The position numbers and the translations under genes are program-made. Below, piece by piece: positions 1 to 11,949 of a stretch of DNA of 64,000 nucleotides. Position 1 is the first letter of the stretch. Every line of letters begins with the position of its first letter. The notes under the pieces are model-generated. The model worked only from the letters and a program-made list of their open reading frames with translations, ran no database searches and was not told the origin of the DNA. Source of the DNA: Meghimatium bilineatum (taxonomy: Eukaryota; Mollusca; Gastropoda; Stylommatophora; Philomycidae); assembly GCA_034231615.1 (NCBI GenBank), contig CM067311.1, positions 14,975,360 through 15,039,359 on the forward strand, written 5' to 3'.

Positions 1-113
1 GACAATAATCCTACTAGATTTCCAGCAGGATATAGTCCAGAGAATGGAAATGTATTGTGTCGTCTCTTTATTTGCGACAATGGCCAGACACATCCGCCTT
101 TGATGGTATTCTA
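1..113 (-). repeat. SINE-A copy, cut by window start
   Basis: This is the 5' two-thirds of the SINE-A family (local name), read on the minus strand. It matches the copies at 495-661, 46314-46475 and 48038-48203 through the central block and the 'gacacatccg' end. The 3' tail half lies outside the window. Confidence 0.75.
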
Positions 114-363
114 GGCTTAAGAGCAGAAAAAATTATTATTATAATAACATCTCTGTTATGTGCCAAGCATATCGTAAGAGGTGACCAATGAGATTTGAGG
201 GGAGGAATTAGCTGTTTCACCTCATAGGTCAGTCAGTGACTCAGAAGCCATGCTGTAGTTGGGTGTGCCAGGCTGAAAGGCACAGATATTGCAGCTAAAA
301 TGTAAAATGTATCCTTTTCTATGGCCTACATCCTACTAACCTACAGGAGTTTGAGAATGCATG

Positions 364-858
364 GCTGTCCGCTTATTTTTCCATAAATCCATATTTTTAA
401 CAATTTATTTCTGTATTTCATTAAAAATGACCGTATTAGCACCCCAAACAAAAAAAAAATCCCACATTTTTTTCTTCATCCACTCAATACATTCTTCTTC
501 TTCTTCTTCTTCAGCGTTCATTCTCAAACTCCCGCTGGATTTCTCTTGTAACAGGACAATGGTCCTACAAGATTTCCAGTTGAATATAGTCCAGAGAATG
601 GAAATGCGTTGTGTTGCCGTTTTATTTGCGCAAATGGCCCAACACATCCGTCTTCGGCGGAAATACATTCAATATGTACAAAATGTCTGCATTAGAAGTA
701 GTAACTGAAGATGTAACACGAAATGGCCTTTTTTAAAAATGTTATTTAAAAAAACACCCCCACCCCAAAAAAGTTTTTGATTGTAGGGTTTTTTCAGAGT
801 TTTTTTTCAGCCTGAAAAATCTGTATAAGTACAGAAAATCCGTACTAGTTGACATCTA
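364..858. mobile_element. 495-bp insertion of unknown class with 12-bp TSD
   Basis: The 12-mer 'tgagaatgcatg' occurs at 352-363 and again at 859-870, directly flanking this segment and splitting a SINE-B copy, so the segment is an insertion with a target-site duplication. No terminal inverted repeats and no A-tail are evident. It contains A-rich and T-rich runs and is itself interrupted by a SINE-A at 495-661. There is no coding capacity that I can recognise. Confidence 0.6.
495..661 (-). mobile_element. SINE-A, full length, 9-bp TSD
   Basis: This 167-bp copy is flanked by 'aatacattc' at 486-494 and 662-670. On the minus strand it starts 'ccgccgaagacgg' and ends in a GAA repeat (seen as TTC on the plus strand). 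The 3' simple-repeat tail plus TSD indicates target-primed reverse transcription. I see no convincing Pol III A or B box, so its RNA ancestor is unknown. Confidence 0.8.
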
Positions 859-898
859 TGAGAATGCATGCAGAAAAAGAAGAGACTGTATTCTGATA

Positions 899-943
899 GT
901 TGCACACCGCCGAGAGTTAAAGTTGCACACCGCCGAGAGTTAA
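899..943. repeat. 22-bp direct duplication at satellite left edge
   Basis: A 22-mer beginning 'gttgcacaccgccgag' occurs at 899-920 and 922-943 and abuts the first satellite monomer. It is absent from the satellite itself. Confidence 0.85.
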
Positions 944-1370
944 TGATAAAAACTAGATACATTTATGAAATGTGTTGAAAAGTTTGGAAAAGAAAATAAA
1001 AAATATATTTCTAGTGATACTCTACCGGTAGATACATTTATGAGATGTGTTGAACAGTTTCAAAATCAAAAAAATATATTTCTAATGATAAACTAGATAC
1101 ATTTAGGTGATGTGTTGAAAAGTTTGAAAAAGAAAATAAAAAATATATTTCTAATAATAAACAAGATACATTTATGAAATGTGTTGAAAAGTTTCAAAAT
1201 CAAAGAAATATTTTTCTAATGATAAATTAGATACATTTATGAAATGTGTTGAAAAGTTTGAACAAGAAAATAAAAAAAAATTATTTCTTATGATAAACTA
1301 TATACATATATGAGATGTGTTGAAAAGATTGAAAAAGAAAATAAAAAAATATATTTCTAATGATGATGAT

Positions 1371-1925
1371 GATGTTCGTCCGTCGTGATCGACGATGACC
1401 AAATACTCAACCATAATAAAAATAACAATAAATAATAAAATAATAAAGTTAATAGTGCGTTTTTAAATGACTAGCAAGTCCAATGCGCACACAAAATGTT
1501 CTTTTACAGAATTGACAACAATAGAAGGTATCTGTGTGAGGTTGAGATGTTGTTTCTTTTCTACGTGTCCGCTTCTGTCTTGCAGTTTCTTGTCTGAATT
1601 CTTCTGCCGCTAGTGCTCCCGTTCTAATGCTGTAACGCCATGATGTTCTATCCAGAGCGAGGCTCTCCCAGGCGCCTACGTCAATGTTAAGATGTTTCAA
1701 GGATGACTTGAGCGTGTCTATTGAAACGCTTTTTCTGTCCACCAGCTTTTCGAAATCCTGCCTTGAGTTCTCCATAATATATTTGTTTTGGCAAACGCGA
1801 GTTTTCCATACGCACAAGATGGCCTGCCCAGCGTGCCTGCGCCTTCATAAGTATTATGTGGATGCTTATTGAGGTTGATTTTTCCAAGACCTCGTAGTCT
1901 GGTACTTTGTCCCACCAATGGATGT
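1371..1925 (-). pseudogene. LINE reverse-transcriptase C-terminus, decayed, inserted in satellite
   Basis: Read on the minus strand, this is the 3' end of a non-LTR retrotransposon. The upstream frame (about 1887-1700) gives 'RWAGHLVRMENSRLPKQ' and 'GGQKKRF'. After a frameshift near 1700-1720 the frame ending at 1449 continues with 'SLKHLNIDVGAWESLALDR' and 'SWRYSIRTGALAAEE'. It closes with a C2H2-type finger, CQFCKRTF then HLKTH. This order (R/K-W-x-GH-x-x-RM, GGQKKR, WE-x-LA-x-DR, terminal zinc finger) is the usual C-terminus of an animal LINE lineage. A 3' UTR follows and ends in an ATC-rich tail at about 1361-1375. The rest of the element is missing, as expected of 5' truncation. The flanking duplication in the satellite is at most about 5 bp ('atgat') and is ambiguous. 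Confidence 0.8.
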
Positions 1926-3720
1926 ATGATAAACTACCGTTAGATACATTTATGAGATGTGTTGAAAAGTTTGAAAAAGAAAAAAAAAATATATTTCTAA
2001 TGATAAACTAGATACATTGCTGAAATGTGTTGAAAAGTTTGAACAAGAAAATTAAAAAAAATTATTTCTAATGATAAACTATATACATTTATGAAATGTG
2101 TTGAAAAGTTTGAAAAATAAAATGAAAAGATATATTTCTAGTGATAATCTACCGGTAGATACATTTATGAGATGTGTTGAAAAGTTTGAAAATCAAAAAA
2201 ATTATTTCTAATAATAAACAAGATACATTTATGAAATGTGTTGAAAAGTTTCAAAATCAAAGAAATATTTTTCTAATGATAAATTAGATACATTTATGAA
2301 ATGTGTTGAAAAGTTTGAACAAGAAAATAAAAAAAAATTATTTCTTATGATAAACTATATACATTTATGAGATGTGTTGATAAGATTGAAAAAGAAAATT
2401 AAAAAATATATTTCTAATGATAAACTACCGGTAGATACATTTATGAGATGTGTTGAAAAGTTTGAAATTTAAAAAAAATATATTTCTAATAATGAACTAG
2501 ATACATTTATGAGATGTGTTGAAAATTTTAGAAAAGAAAATCAAAAAAATATATTTCTAATGATAAACTATATTCATTTATGAAATGTGTTGAAAAGTTT
2601 GAAAAAGAAAATAAAAAAATATATTTCTAGTGATACTCTACCGGTAGATACATGTATGAGATATTTTGAAAAGATGAAAAGAAAATTAAAAAATATATTT
2701 CTAATGATAAACTACCAGTAGATACATTTATGAGATGTGTTGAAAAGTTTGAAAAAGAAAATAAAAAAATATATTTCTAATGATAAACTAGATACATTTA
2801 TGAAATGTGTTGAAAAATTTCAAAAAGAAAATAAAAAAATAAATTTCTATTGATAAACTATATATATACACTTATGAAATGTGTTGAAAAGTTTGAAAAT
2901 CAAAAAAAAAAATTTTTATAATGATAAACTATATACATTTATGAAATGTGTTGAAAAGTTTGGAAAAGAAAATCAAAAAATTTATTTCTAGTGATAAACT
3001 AGATACATTTATGAAATATGTTGAAAAGTTTGAACAAGAAAATTGAAAAAAAAATATTTCTAATGATAAACTATATACATTTATGAAATGTGCTAAAATT
3101 TGAAATAGAAAATGAAAAGATATATTTCTAGTGATAATCTACGGGTAGATACATGTATGAGATATTTTGAAAAGATGAAAAAGAAAATAAATTTTTTTAT
3201 TTCTTATGATAAACTAGATACATTGCTGAAATGTATTGAAAAGTTTCAAAATCAAAGAAATATTTTTCTAATGATAAATTAGATACATTTATGAAATGTG
3301 TTGAAAAGTTTGAAAAATAAAAATAAAAAAATATATTTCTTATGATAAACTACCGGTAGATACATTTATGAGATGTGTTGAAAAGTATGAAAAAGAAAAT
3401 AAAAATATATATTTCTAATGATAAACTAGATACATTGCTGAAATGTGTTGAAAAGTTTCAAAATCAAAGAAATATATTTCTAATGATAAACTAGATACAT
3501 TTATGAAATGTGTTGAAAAGTTTGAAAAAGAAAATAAAAATATATATTTCTAATGATAAACTAGATACATTGCTGAAATGTGTTGAAAAGTTTCAAAATC
3601 AAAGAAATATTTTTCTAATGATAAATTAGATACATTTATGAAATGTGTTGAAAAGTTTGAACAAGAAAATAAAAAAAAATTATTTCTATTGATAAACTAT
3701 ATACATTTATGAAATGTGTT

Positions 3721-4285
3721 ACGCATGGTTTGCGTCTGTGGGTCTCACCAATGGCCCATTAGACAAACCACCCATGCAACAGAAAAACCTAAGTAGATGA
3801 CATGCCGTTATATTGAGGTTATCTATTATAGAAGCTTCATGGCATGTCATCTATACAATTATGCCTCTCATACTTTTAATTTTTTTGTTACAATGTATTT
3901 TATGCCATGTTGTATTCTTTTCCTTTGTTTGTTTATGTATGCACCCTCTGTGGTTGGGAGAGAGCTAGAGATTTGCTGCGCAGCAGTGGGGAGGAGGAAA
4001 CTGACAGCACTGTTTTTCCTATGGCTGAGGTCCATCATAGAGACACTGACTCAGGACGTGACGATCCTTTTGACTTGAACATTTGGTTGCATGCCTGGAG
4101 CAATAGAGAAGTTCGGCATAACCAGTAGTCAATTGGTGGCGGGGAATGAGCACAGTAAACCCTATCTTGGCTGCAGTGGCTCGGAGCAGTTCATAGGTTG
4201 AAACCCTCCTTCCTAGTAGTGTGATAGTTTTTCGCTGGCTCTGGCCCGGGGTGGGACGAAAATCCACAGACTCCCCAGCAATATA
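3721..4285 (+). promoter_or_regulatory. 5' UTR and probable internal promoter region of the LINE
   Basis: This 565-bp non-coding leader lies between the left TSD and the first Met. Most of it recurs at 33237-33670, starting from the same 'catggtttgc' motif, so it is a conserved 5' end and not a random truncation point. LINEs of this type usually start transcription from within the leader; no core promoter motif is assigned here. Confidence 0.55.
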
Positions 4286-5266
4286 ATGCCAGTACAAAAC
4301 ATACTAATTACAAACGAGATCGGACGTCGCCTCGGTTATCAAGGTCCGCGGCAGGCAGCGGGTAACCAGGCTGCTCTGTCTGAGAAATTAACTACTGGAA
4401 CGCATCCAAAACATCAGCACAAACACAGACATGCACAATACACAACACAGCAACAACACCTACACAAGCACCAAAACATTAAACCCAGAAAACCTCAGAG
4501 GGAGAACCAGCAGAGCCAAGATTTTCATAAAACAAAGTCTTCACTTAATATTCTACAACTGAACATCTGTGGAATAAGAAACAAAACACTAGAGCTCGCT
4601 AATTTACTACATGCTCATAAGATACATGTGGCCCTCTTACAGGAGACTATACACAAAGACACTGACCCATATCTGTCAGGATATACCAGCTATGCCTGTA
4701 AGTGTACCAACTGCCGTGGCATAATTACTTATATCAGGAATGACATTCAGGGACAAGTCACCCAACTAACAGCCAATCCCACAGACATGCAGAAGGTGAC
4801 CATCTGGCACACTGGAGGAAAATACACAATCTACAACATATACAGCCCACCTCAGACAACATGCAATTTACTTGAAATCCATACAACACAGTTTATCAAA
4901 ACAATACTTGCTGGTGACTTTAATGGTCACTCACCCCATTGGGGTTACCAGAACCACAATAAGACTGGAAGATATATAGAAGAACTCTGTGAAACAACAA
5001 ACCTGTCTGTCCTTCAAGATGCAAAGTCTGTACCAACACTTTTGCACAGGAGCCATCTATCTCTCAGTCGATCTGACTTGACTATCTGTTCATCTGATAT
5101 AATAGACGCTTGCTCCCTAGAAATACTTGATGACATTGGAAGTGACCACAGACCAATCCTCACCACCATAACTACACCCAACAAAGCATATTTCAAACAG
5201 AAAACTCGCTGGAATTTTGGCAAGGCAGATTGGAAACTATTCCAAGAAACATTGACTTCCTGCTAG
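4286..5266 (+). pseudogene. LINE APE-type endonuclease domain
   Basis: This is the N-terminal part of the LINE polyprotein, which would nick target DNA to prime reverse transcription. The start at 4286 is chosen because the copy at 33.8 kb has an ATG in the matching place. Residues 1-85 are His/Gln/Lys-rich ('KHQHKHRHAQ') with no known fold. The endonuclease follows with its motifs in order: 'LNILQLNICG' (catalytic Asn), 'LLQETI' (Glu), 'TYIRND', 'ILAGDFNGHSPHWG' (Asp and Asn) and 'DDIGSDHRPIL' (the SDH motif). All expected active-site residues are present. The frame ends at 5266 and the reverse-transcriptase frame overlaps it from 5230, so a single frameshift near 5255-5266 separates domains that should be continuous. 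Confidence 0.9.
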
Positions 5267-7521
5267 GTAAAATCAAAAGCAATGACATAGAAACAGTTAC
5301 TGCAGAGGTGACAAAAGCTATCCTCAATTCAGCATCACAAAGCATCCCAAGGGGCAGTAGGAAATCATACAAACCATTCTACAACAAAGAAATGCAAGCT
5401 GGAATCCTTGATAGGAAAAAAGCAAGAGAAGCCCTTGAGATCTCACCTTCACAAGAAGCAAAAATCCTGTACAATAAAACATGTGCCAAAGTAAAACTAA
5501 TAGTGAAGAAGGCCAAACATGATAAATGGGCAAAAACATGCGCAAATTTAGATCTAAGGAAAAATGGCCGAAAGTCCTGGGGGCTGATCAATAATTTGTC
5601 TGGGAAAAGAAGAAGAACAAACGATAAACCTGTGATAGATGGACACAGAACAATCACCACAGATCAGAAAAAGGCAGAACACTTTAACCACTTTTTTGCC
5701 AGTGTGAACAGAGTAGGGAAGCTGTCCGAGGCTGACAAGAAGCGTTTGTACCTACTGAAGCAGCAAGAAAAAGTCCAAACCTCTGGCTCAACCATATTTG
5801 ATGATGACTTCAGTATGCAGGAACTCCTACAAGGGCTGAAGAAACTAAAGCCAAGAAAGTCTCCTGGACCAGATAAAATTTATAATGAAATGTTAACACA
5901 CATGAGCACATCAGGGAAAGAAGTACTCCTTAAACTAATAAATATGACCTGGAGAAATGGAAAACTGCCTAAACATTGGAGAAATGCTCACATCTTTCCC
6001 ATCCTGAAAAGTAACAAACCTCCAGATGAACCCAAAAGCTACCGCCCCATATCCCTAACATCATGTCTTGGGAAATTAGCAGAAAGAATGGTTAATGCAC
6101 GACTTTACTGGTTCCTCGAGAGCTCAAACATCCTCTGCCATGAACAGGCTGGCTTCAGAAAAGGCAGTTGCACAGAAGACCAACTATTTAGGTTGACACA
6201 GAAAATCCATGATGGATTCCAGGAAAACAAACACACTGTGGCCATCTTCTTTGACTTACAACAGGCTTATGATCGAGTATGGAGAAAGGGTCTTTTGATG
6301 AAGATGATTGAGATGGGAATTAGTGGAAAGCTATACAACTGGATAAAATACTTCCTCATCGACAGAACAATCCAGACAAAGATAAATGATGCAATTTCAT
6401 CTAAAGAAGTTCTAGAGGAAGGCTTACCACAGGGTTCTGCTTTAAGCTGCACCCTCTTTCTCATTTACATCAATGACCTTACCAAACATATCAAAGCTGA
6501 AAAAGCCCTCTATGCTGATGACTTAACAATATGGCAGAGCCATGAGAATGTTGAAAGTGCTGCCAAAAGACTAAATGGAGATTTAAAAAGACTACATGAA
6601 TACTGTCAAACATGGAAGCTAAAAATAAACTGTGAGAAAACTGTCTATACCATCTTTACCAAGAGTCATAAGGTAGCCAAAGAAAATATCAGTCTATGGT
6701 TGGATACACAGAAATTGCCAAGAGAAGAACACCCCACATATCTTGGAATCACGCTTGATCGGCAGCTCACCCTCAGGAAGCATGTAAAAAATATCAAAAA
6801 TAAAGCCCTCAAACGGTTACAACTACTGAAAAGACTCGCTGGCACATCTTGGGGATCAGACAAGGATACCCTTAGAGGACTATACCTTGGTTACATACGT
6901 TCTGCTTTAGAATACAACAGTGCACTCCTCACAACATATTCCACAACAAATGTAGAATCCCTAGACAGAGTGCAGAACAATGCCCTACGTCTTATTAGTG
7001 GAGCAATGAGATCTACACCGACGGCTGCATGTGAAATACATACGAATATAGAACCCCTTGAGATGCGGAGAGATATGGCTGCAATGGAGACTTATGAAAG
7101 AAGCAAAAGAATGAACAAAGACCACCCAAATAAACAACTTGTAGAAAACTGGGAACCAAACCACAGAATAAAACAAAAGTCAGTCCTGAGCCATGTCAAT
7201 GAAATAAAAGACAGTTACCACCTTCCAGACAAGAGACAAAAACTGCAAAGAGTAGAAAAATGTTTACCACCACACACAGGCTTTAAATTGCCAGAAATCA
7301 AAACACAGTTAAGAGATAATGCAACGAAACGTTCCGACCCAGTAAGTCTTATGAAAGCAACACAGAAAACAATAGACACCTACCCAGAACAATGGATTCA
7401 TGTCTATACTGATGGGTCTGCCTTCAAAGCCATCATCAAAGCATGTTATGGTGTCTATATAGAATATCCAGACAAAACATCTGATGAGTTGTTTGATGCC
7501 TGTGGGGGAGATATGTTCTAA
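5230..7521 (+). pseudogene. LINE reverse transcriptase domain and start of RNase H
   Basis: This 763-codon open stretch carries the fingers-palm motifs of a non-LTR reverse transcriptase: 'PRKSPGPDKIYNEML', 'YRPISLTSCLGKLAERM', 'AGFRKGSCTEDQL', motif A 'FFDLQQAYDRVW', motif B 'GLPQGSALSCTLF', motif C 'LYADDLTIW', motif D 'INCEKTVYTIF' and motif E 'TYLGITLDRQLTL'. A thumb region with 'YIRSALEYNSALL' follows. Near its end 'HVYTDGSAFK' supplies the first RNase H aspartate. The reading frame is intact over this length, but it is out of frame with the endonuclease upstream. It terminates at 7521, inside RNase H, after a second frameshift near 7505. The GTG or ATG used at 5230 is probably not a real start. 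Confidence 0.93.
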
Positions 7522-8254
7522 CTATGAAGCTGAAATAACAGCACTAGAAATTGCCTTGTACCACCTGAAGACCATATTTGATGCCTTCCCATCAAAAGTC
7601 CAAAACATTGTTATTTTTACAGACTCTATGTCTGCGCTCCAAGCATTGGAATGTGATGGACATTCTAAACCCGAGCTAGCTGAAATATACCACCATGCAA
7701 ACCAGCTGCTCACATCTTATGATGTCAACATTGTTATGCAGTGGATTCCTGGCCACTCAAACACACCTGGTAAAACACACAAATGATAAGGCAGACAGAC
7801 TAGCAAAGAGGGGAGCACAACAAGAACAGCCTTATACAGAAACAACAATGCACACAGTTAAAATGATTCTGAAATCTGTGAACAAAGAAAATTGGATGAA
7901 CAGATGGGCCATGGGAAACACTGGGAGGGAAATCTATAAATATATGACCAGCCCAAATCCTAAAGACAATATCAACCTCCTAGAAAGAAAAGACCAGAGT
8001 ATCATATTCCGACAACATGTACAGCTTAACAATCACCTGAACAGAATACAACCACAACACACTCCAGGGTGACGGAGTGCACTCATCCATATGAAACTGT
8101 TGACCACCACCTTTTTGAATGTCCAGCGCTGGATGACATCAGGAAAATGCTTCTCCCTCCAGGGCCAGATAAATGGAACACATTATATGGAACAAAACAA
8201 CAACTCACAAACACATGCATATATCACACAATGGCATTGGGTCAAAGGGCATGA
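7484..8254 (+). pseudogene. LINE RNase H domain and C-terminal Cys/His motif, frameshifted
   Basis: This continues the RNase H begun before 7505. Frame 7484-7786 gives 'YEAEITALEIAL' (catalytic Glu) and 'IVIFTDSMSALQAL' (Asp), then 'WIPGHSN'. About ten extra bases near 7770-7780 break it. Frame 7695-8072 resumes with 'NDKADRLAKRGA' (the last catalytic Asp). A further shift near 8068 leads to 'ECTHPYETVDHHLFECP', which resembles the Cys/His cluster at the C-terminus of I and Jockey group proteins. Translation ends at 8254, about 20 bp before the AACC tail. All four acidic RNase H residues survive even though the frame does not, so the copy decayed fairly recently. Confidence 0.88.
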
Positions 8255-11200
8255 GCCCATGGACTGCTTGATCAGCAACCAACCAACCAACCATGAAATG
8301 TGTTGAAAAGTTTGAAAAATAAAATGAAAAGATATATTTCTAGTGATAATCTACCGGTAGATACATTTATGAGATGTGTTGAAAAGTTTGAAATTTAAAA
8401 AAATTATATTTCTAATAATAAACTAGATACATTTATGAGATGTGTTGAAAATTTTGGAAAAGAAAATCAAAAAAATATATTTCTAATGATAAACTATATT
8501 CATTTATGAAATGTGTTGAAAAGTTTGAACAAGAAAATAAAATAAAAATATTTCTAATGATAAACTATATACATTTATGAAATGTGTTGAAAAGTTTCAA
8601 AATCAAAGAAATATTTTTCTAATGATAAATTAGATACATTTATGAAATGTTTTGAAAAGTTTGAACAAGAAAATTAAAAAGAAATTATTTCTAATGATAA
8701 ACTATATACATTTATGAAATGTTTTGAAAAGTTTGAAAAATAAAATGAAAAGATACATTTCTAGTGATAATCAACCGGTAGATACATATATGAGATGTGT
8801 TGAAAAGTTTTAAAATCAAAAAAATATATTTCTAATGATATACTAGATACATTTATGAAATGTGTTGAAAAGTTTCAAAATAAAAAAAATATATTTCTAA
8901 TGATAAAAACTAGATACATTTATGAAATGTGTTGAAAAATTTCAAAAAGAAAATAAAAAAATAAATTGATATTGATAAACTATATATATACACTTATGAA
9001 ATGTGTTGAAAAGTTTGAAAATCAAAAAAAAAAAATTTTTATAATGATAAACTATATACATTTATGAAATGTGTTGAAAAGTTTGGAAAAGAAAATCAAA
9101 AAATTTTTTTCTAGTGATAGACTATATACATTTATGAGATGTGTTGAAAAGTTTGAAAAAGAAAATAAAATTTTTTATTTCTTATGATAAACTAGATACA
9201 TTGCTGAAATGTATTGAAAAGTTTCAAAATCAAAGAAATATTTTTCTAATGATAAATTAGATACATTTATGAAATGTGTTGAAAAGTTTGAAAAAGAAAA
9301 ATAAAAAAATATATTTCTTATGATAAACTACCGGTAGATACATTTATGAGATGTATTGAAAAGTTTGAAAATCAAAGAAATATATTTCTAATGATAAACT
9401 AGATACATTGCTGAAATGTGTTGAAAAGTTTCAAAATCAAAGAAATATATTTCTAATAATAAATTAGATACATTTATGAAATGTGTTGAAAAGTGTGAAC
9501 AAGAAAATTTAAAAAAAATTATTTCTAATGATAAACTATATACATTTATGAAATGTTTTGAAAAGTTTGAAAAATAAAATGAAAAGATACATTTCTAGTG
9601 ATAATCAACCGGTAGATACATATATGAGATGTGTTGAAAAGTTTTAAAATCAAAAAAATATATTTCTAATGATATACTAGATACATTTATGAAATGTGTT
9701 GAAAAGTTTCAAAATAAAAAAATATATTTCTAATGATAAACTATATACATATATGAGATGTGTTGAAAAGTTTGAAATTTAAAAAAATATATTTCTAATA
9801 ATAAACTATATTCATTTATGAAATGTGTTGAAAAGTTTGAACAAGAAAATAAAAAAAAAATATTTCTAATGATAAACTATATACATTTATGAAATGTGTT
9901 GAAAAGTTTGAAAAAGAAAATAAAAATATATATTTCTAATGATAAACTAGATACATTGCTGAAATGTGTTGAAAAGTTTCAAAATCAAAGAAATATATTT
10001 CTAATAATAAATTAGACACATTTATGAAATGTGTTGAAAAGTTTGAACAAGAAAATAAAAAAAAAATATTTCTAATGATAAACTATATACATTTATGAAA
10101 TGTGTTGAAAAGTTTCAAAATCAAAGAAATATATTTCTAATAATAAATTAGATACATTTATGAAATGTTTTGAAAAGTTTGAAAAATAAAATGAAAAGAT
10201 ACATTTCTAGTGATAATCAACCGGTAGATACATATATGAGATGTGTTGAAAAGTTTTAAAATCAAAAAAAAATATATTTCTAATGATATACTAGATACAT
10301 TTATGAAATGTGTTGAAAAATTTCAAAAAGAAAATAAAAAAATAAATTGATATTGATAAACTATATATATATACACTTATGAAATGTGTTGAAAAGTTTG
10401 AAAATCAAAAAATAATTTTTAAATAATGATAAACTATATACATTTGTGAAATGTGCTGAAAAGTTTGAACAAGAAAATTGAAAAAAAAATATTTCTAATG
10501 ATAAACTATATACATTTATGAAATTTGCTAAAAAGTTTGAAATATAAAATGAAAAGATATATTTCTAGTGATAATCTACGGGTAGATACATGTATGAGAT
10601 ATTTTGAAAAGATGAAAAAGAAAATTTAAAAATGTATTTCTTATGATAAACTACCAGTAGATACATTTATGAGATGTGTTGAAAAGTTTGAAAAAGAAAA
10701 TAAATTTTTTTATTTCTTATGATAAACTAGATACATTGCTGAAATGTATTGAAAAGTTTCAAAATCAAAGAAATATATTTCTAATAATAAATTAGATACA
10801 TTTATGAAATGTGTTGAAAAGTGTGAACAAGAAAATTAAAAAAAAATTATTTCTAATGATAAACTATATACATTTATGAAATGTTTTGAAAAGTTTGAAA
10901 AATAAAATGAAAAGATACATTTCTAGTGATAATCAACTGGTAGATACATATATGAGATGTGTTGAAAAGTTTTAAAATCAAAAAAAAATATTTCTAATGA
11001 TAAACTATATACATTTATGAAATGTGTTGAAAAGTTTCAAAATCAAAGAAATATATTTCTAATAATAAATTAGATACATTTATGAAATGTGTTGAAAAGT
11101 GTGAACAAGAAAATTAAAAAAAAATTATTTCTAATGATAAACTATATACATTTATGAAATGTTTTGAAAAGTTTGAAAAATAAAATGAAAAGATACATTT

Positions 11201-11949
11201 CTAGTGATAATCAACTGGTAGATACATATATGAGATGTGTTGAAAAGTTTTAAAATCAAAAAAAAATATTTCTAATGATATACTAGATACATTTATGAAA
11301 TGTGTTGAAAAATTTCAAAAAGAAAATAAAAAAATAAATTGATATTGATAAACTATATATATACACTTATGAAATGTGTTGAAAAGTTTGAAAATCAAAA
11401 AAAAATTTTTTTATAATGATAAACTATATACATTTATGAAATGTGCTGAAAAGTTTGAACAAGAAAATTGAAAAAAAAATATTTCTAATGATAAACTATA
11501 TACATTTATGAAATGTGTTGAAAAGTTTGAAAAAGAAAATAAAAATATATATTTCTAATGATAAACTAGATACATTGCTGAAATGTGTTGAAAAGTTTCA
11601 AAATCAAAGAAATATATTTCTAATAATAAATTAGATACATTTATGAAATGTGTTGAAATGTTTGAACAAGAAAATAAAAAAAAAATATTTCTAATGATAA
11701 ACTATATACATTTATGAAATGTGTTGAAAAGTTTCAAAATCAAAGAAATATATTTCTAATAATAAATTAGATACATTTATGAAATGTTTTGAAAAGTTTG
11801 AAAAATAAAATGAAAAGATACATTTCTAGTGATAATCAACTGGTAGATACATATATGAGATGTGTTGAAAAGTTTTAAAATCAAAAAAATATATTTCTAA
11901 TGATATACTAGATACATTTATGAAATGTGTTTAAAAATTTTTTAAAAAT

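Larger units (their letters stand above)
165..885 (+). repeat. SINE-B copy split by a 495-bp insertion
   Basis: SINE-B (local name) runs from about 165 to 363 and resumes at 859-885. It shows the family's 'gtaagaggt' 5' segment, the 'actcagaagccatgctg' middle and the 'caggagtttgagaatg' 3' end, then a short GAA-rich tail at 871-885. The copy is interrupted at 364-858 by foreign sequence flanked by a duplicated 12-mer. Confidence 0.65.
3721..8292 (+). mobile_element. I/Ingi-like non-LTR retrotransposon with 12-bp TSD
   Basis: This 4.57-kb element interrupts a satellite monomer. 'atgaaatgtgtt' occurs at 3709-3720 and again at 8293-8304, giving a clean 12-bp target-site duplication and fixing both ends. 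The order is 5' UTR (3721-4285), APE-type endonuclease, reverse transcriptase, RNase H, C-terminal Cys/His motif, short 3' UTR and an (AACC)n tail at about 8273-8292. RNase H plus APE endonuclease places it in the I/Nimb/Ingi/LOA group; which clade is uncertain. No separate gag-like ORF1 is visible. The coding region needs about four frame changes (near 5260, 7505, 7775 and 8068), so this copy is inactive. A partner fragment at 33237 shares its 5' end. Confidence 0.93.

Noticed and set aside
361..708. 115-codon plus-strand ORF
   Set aside because: It lies across an insertion and a reverse-oriented SINE-A; the low-complexity serine run is the SINE's TTC tail.
1361..1930. Long target-site duplication around the LINE tail in the satellite
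   Set aside because: Only about 5 bp ('atgat') match, and the satellite and ATC tail both contain this string.
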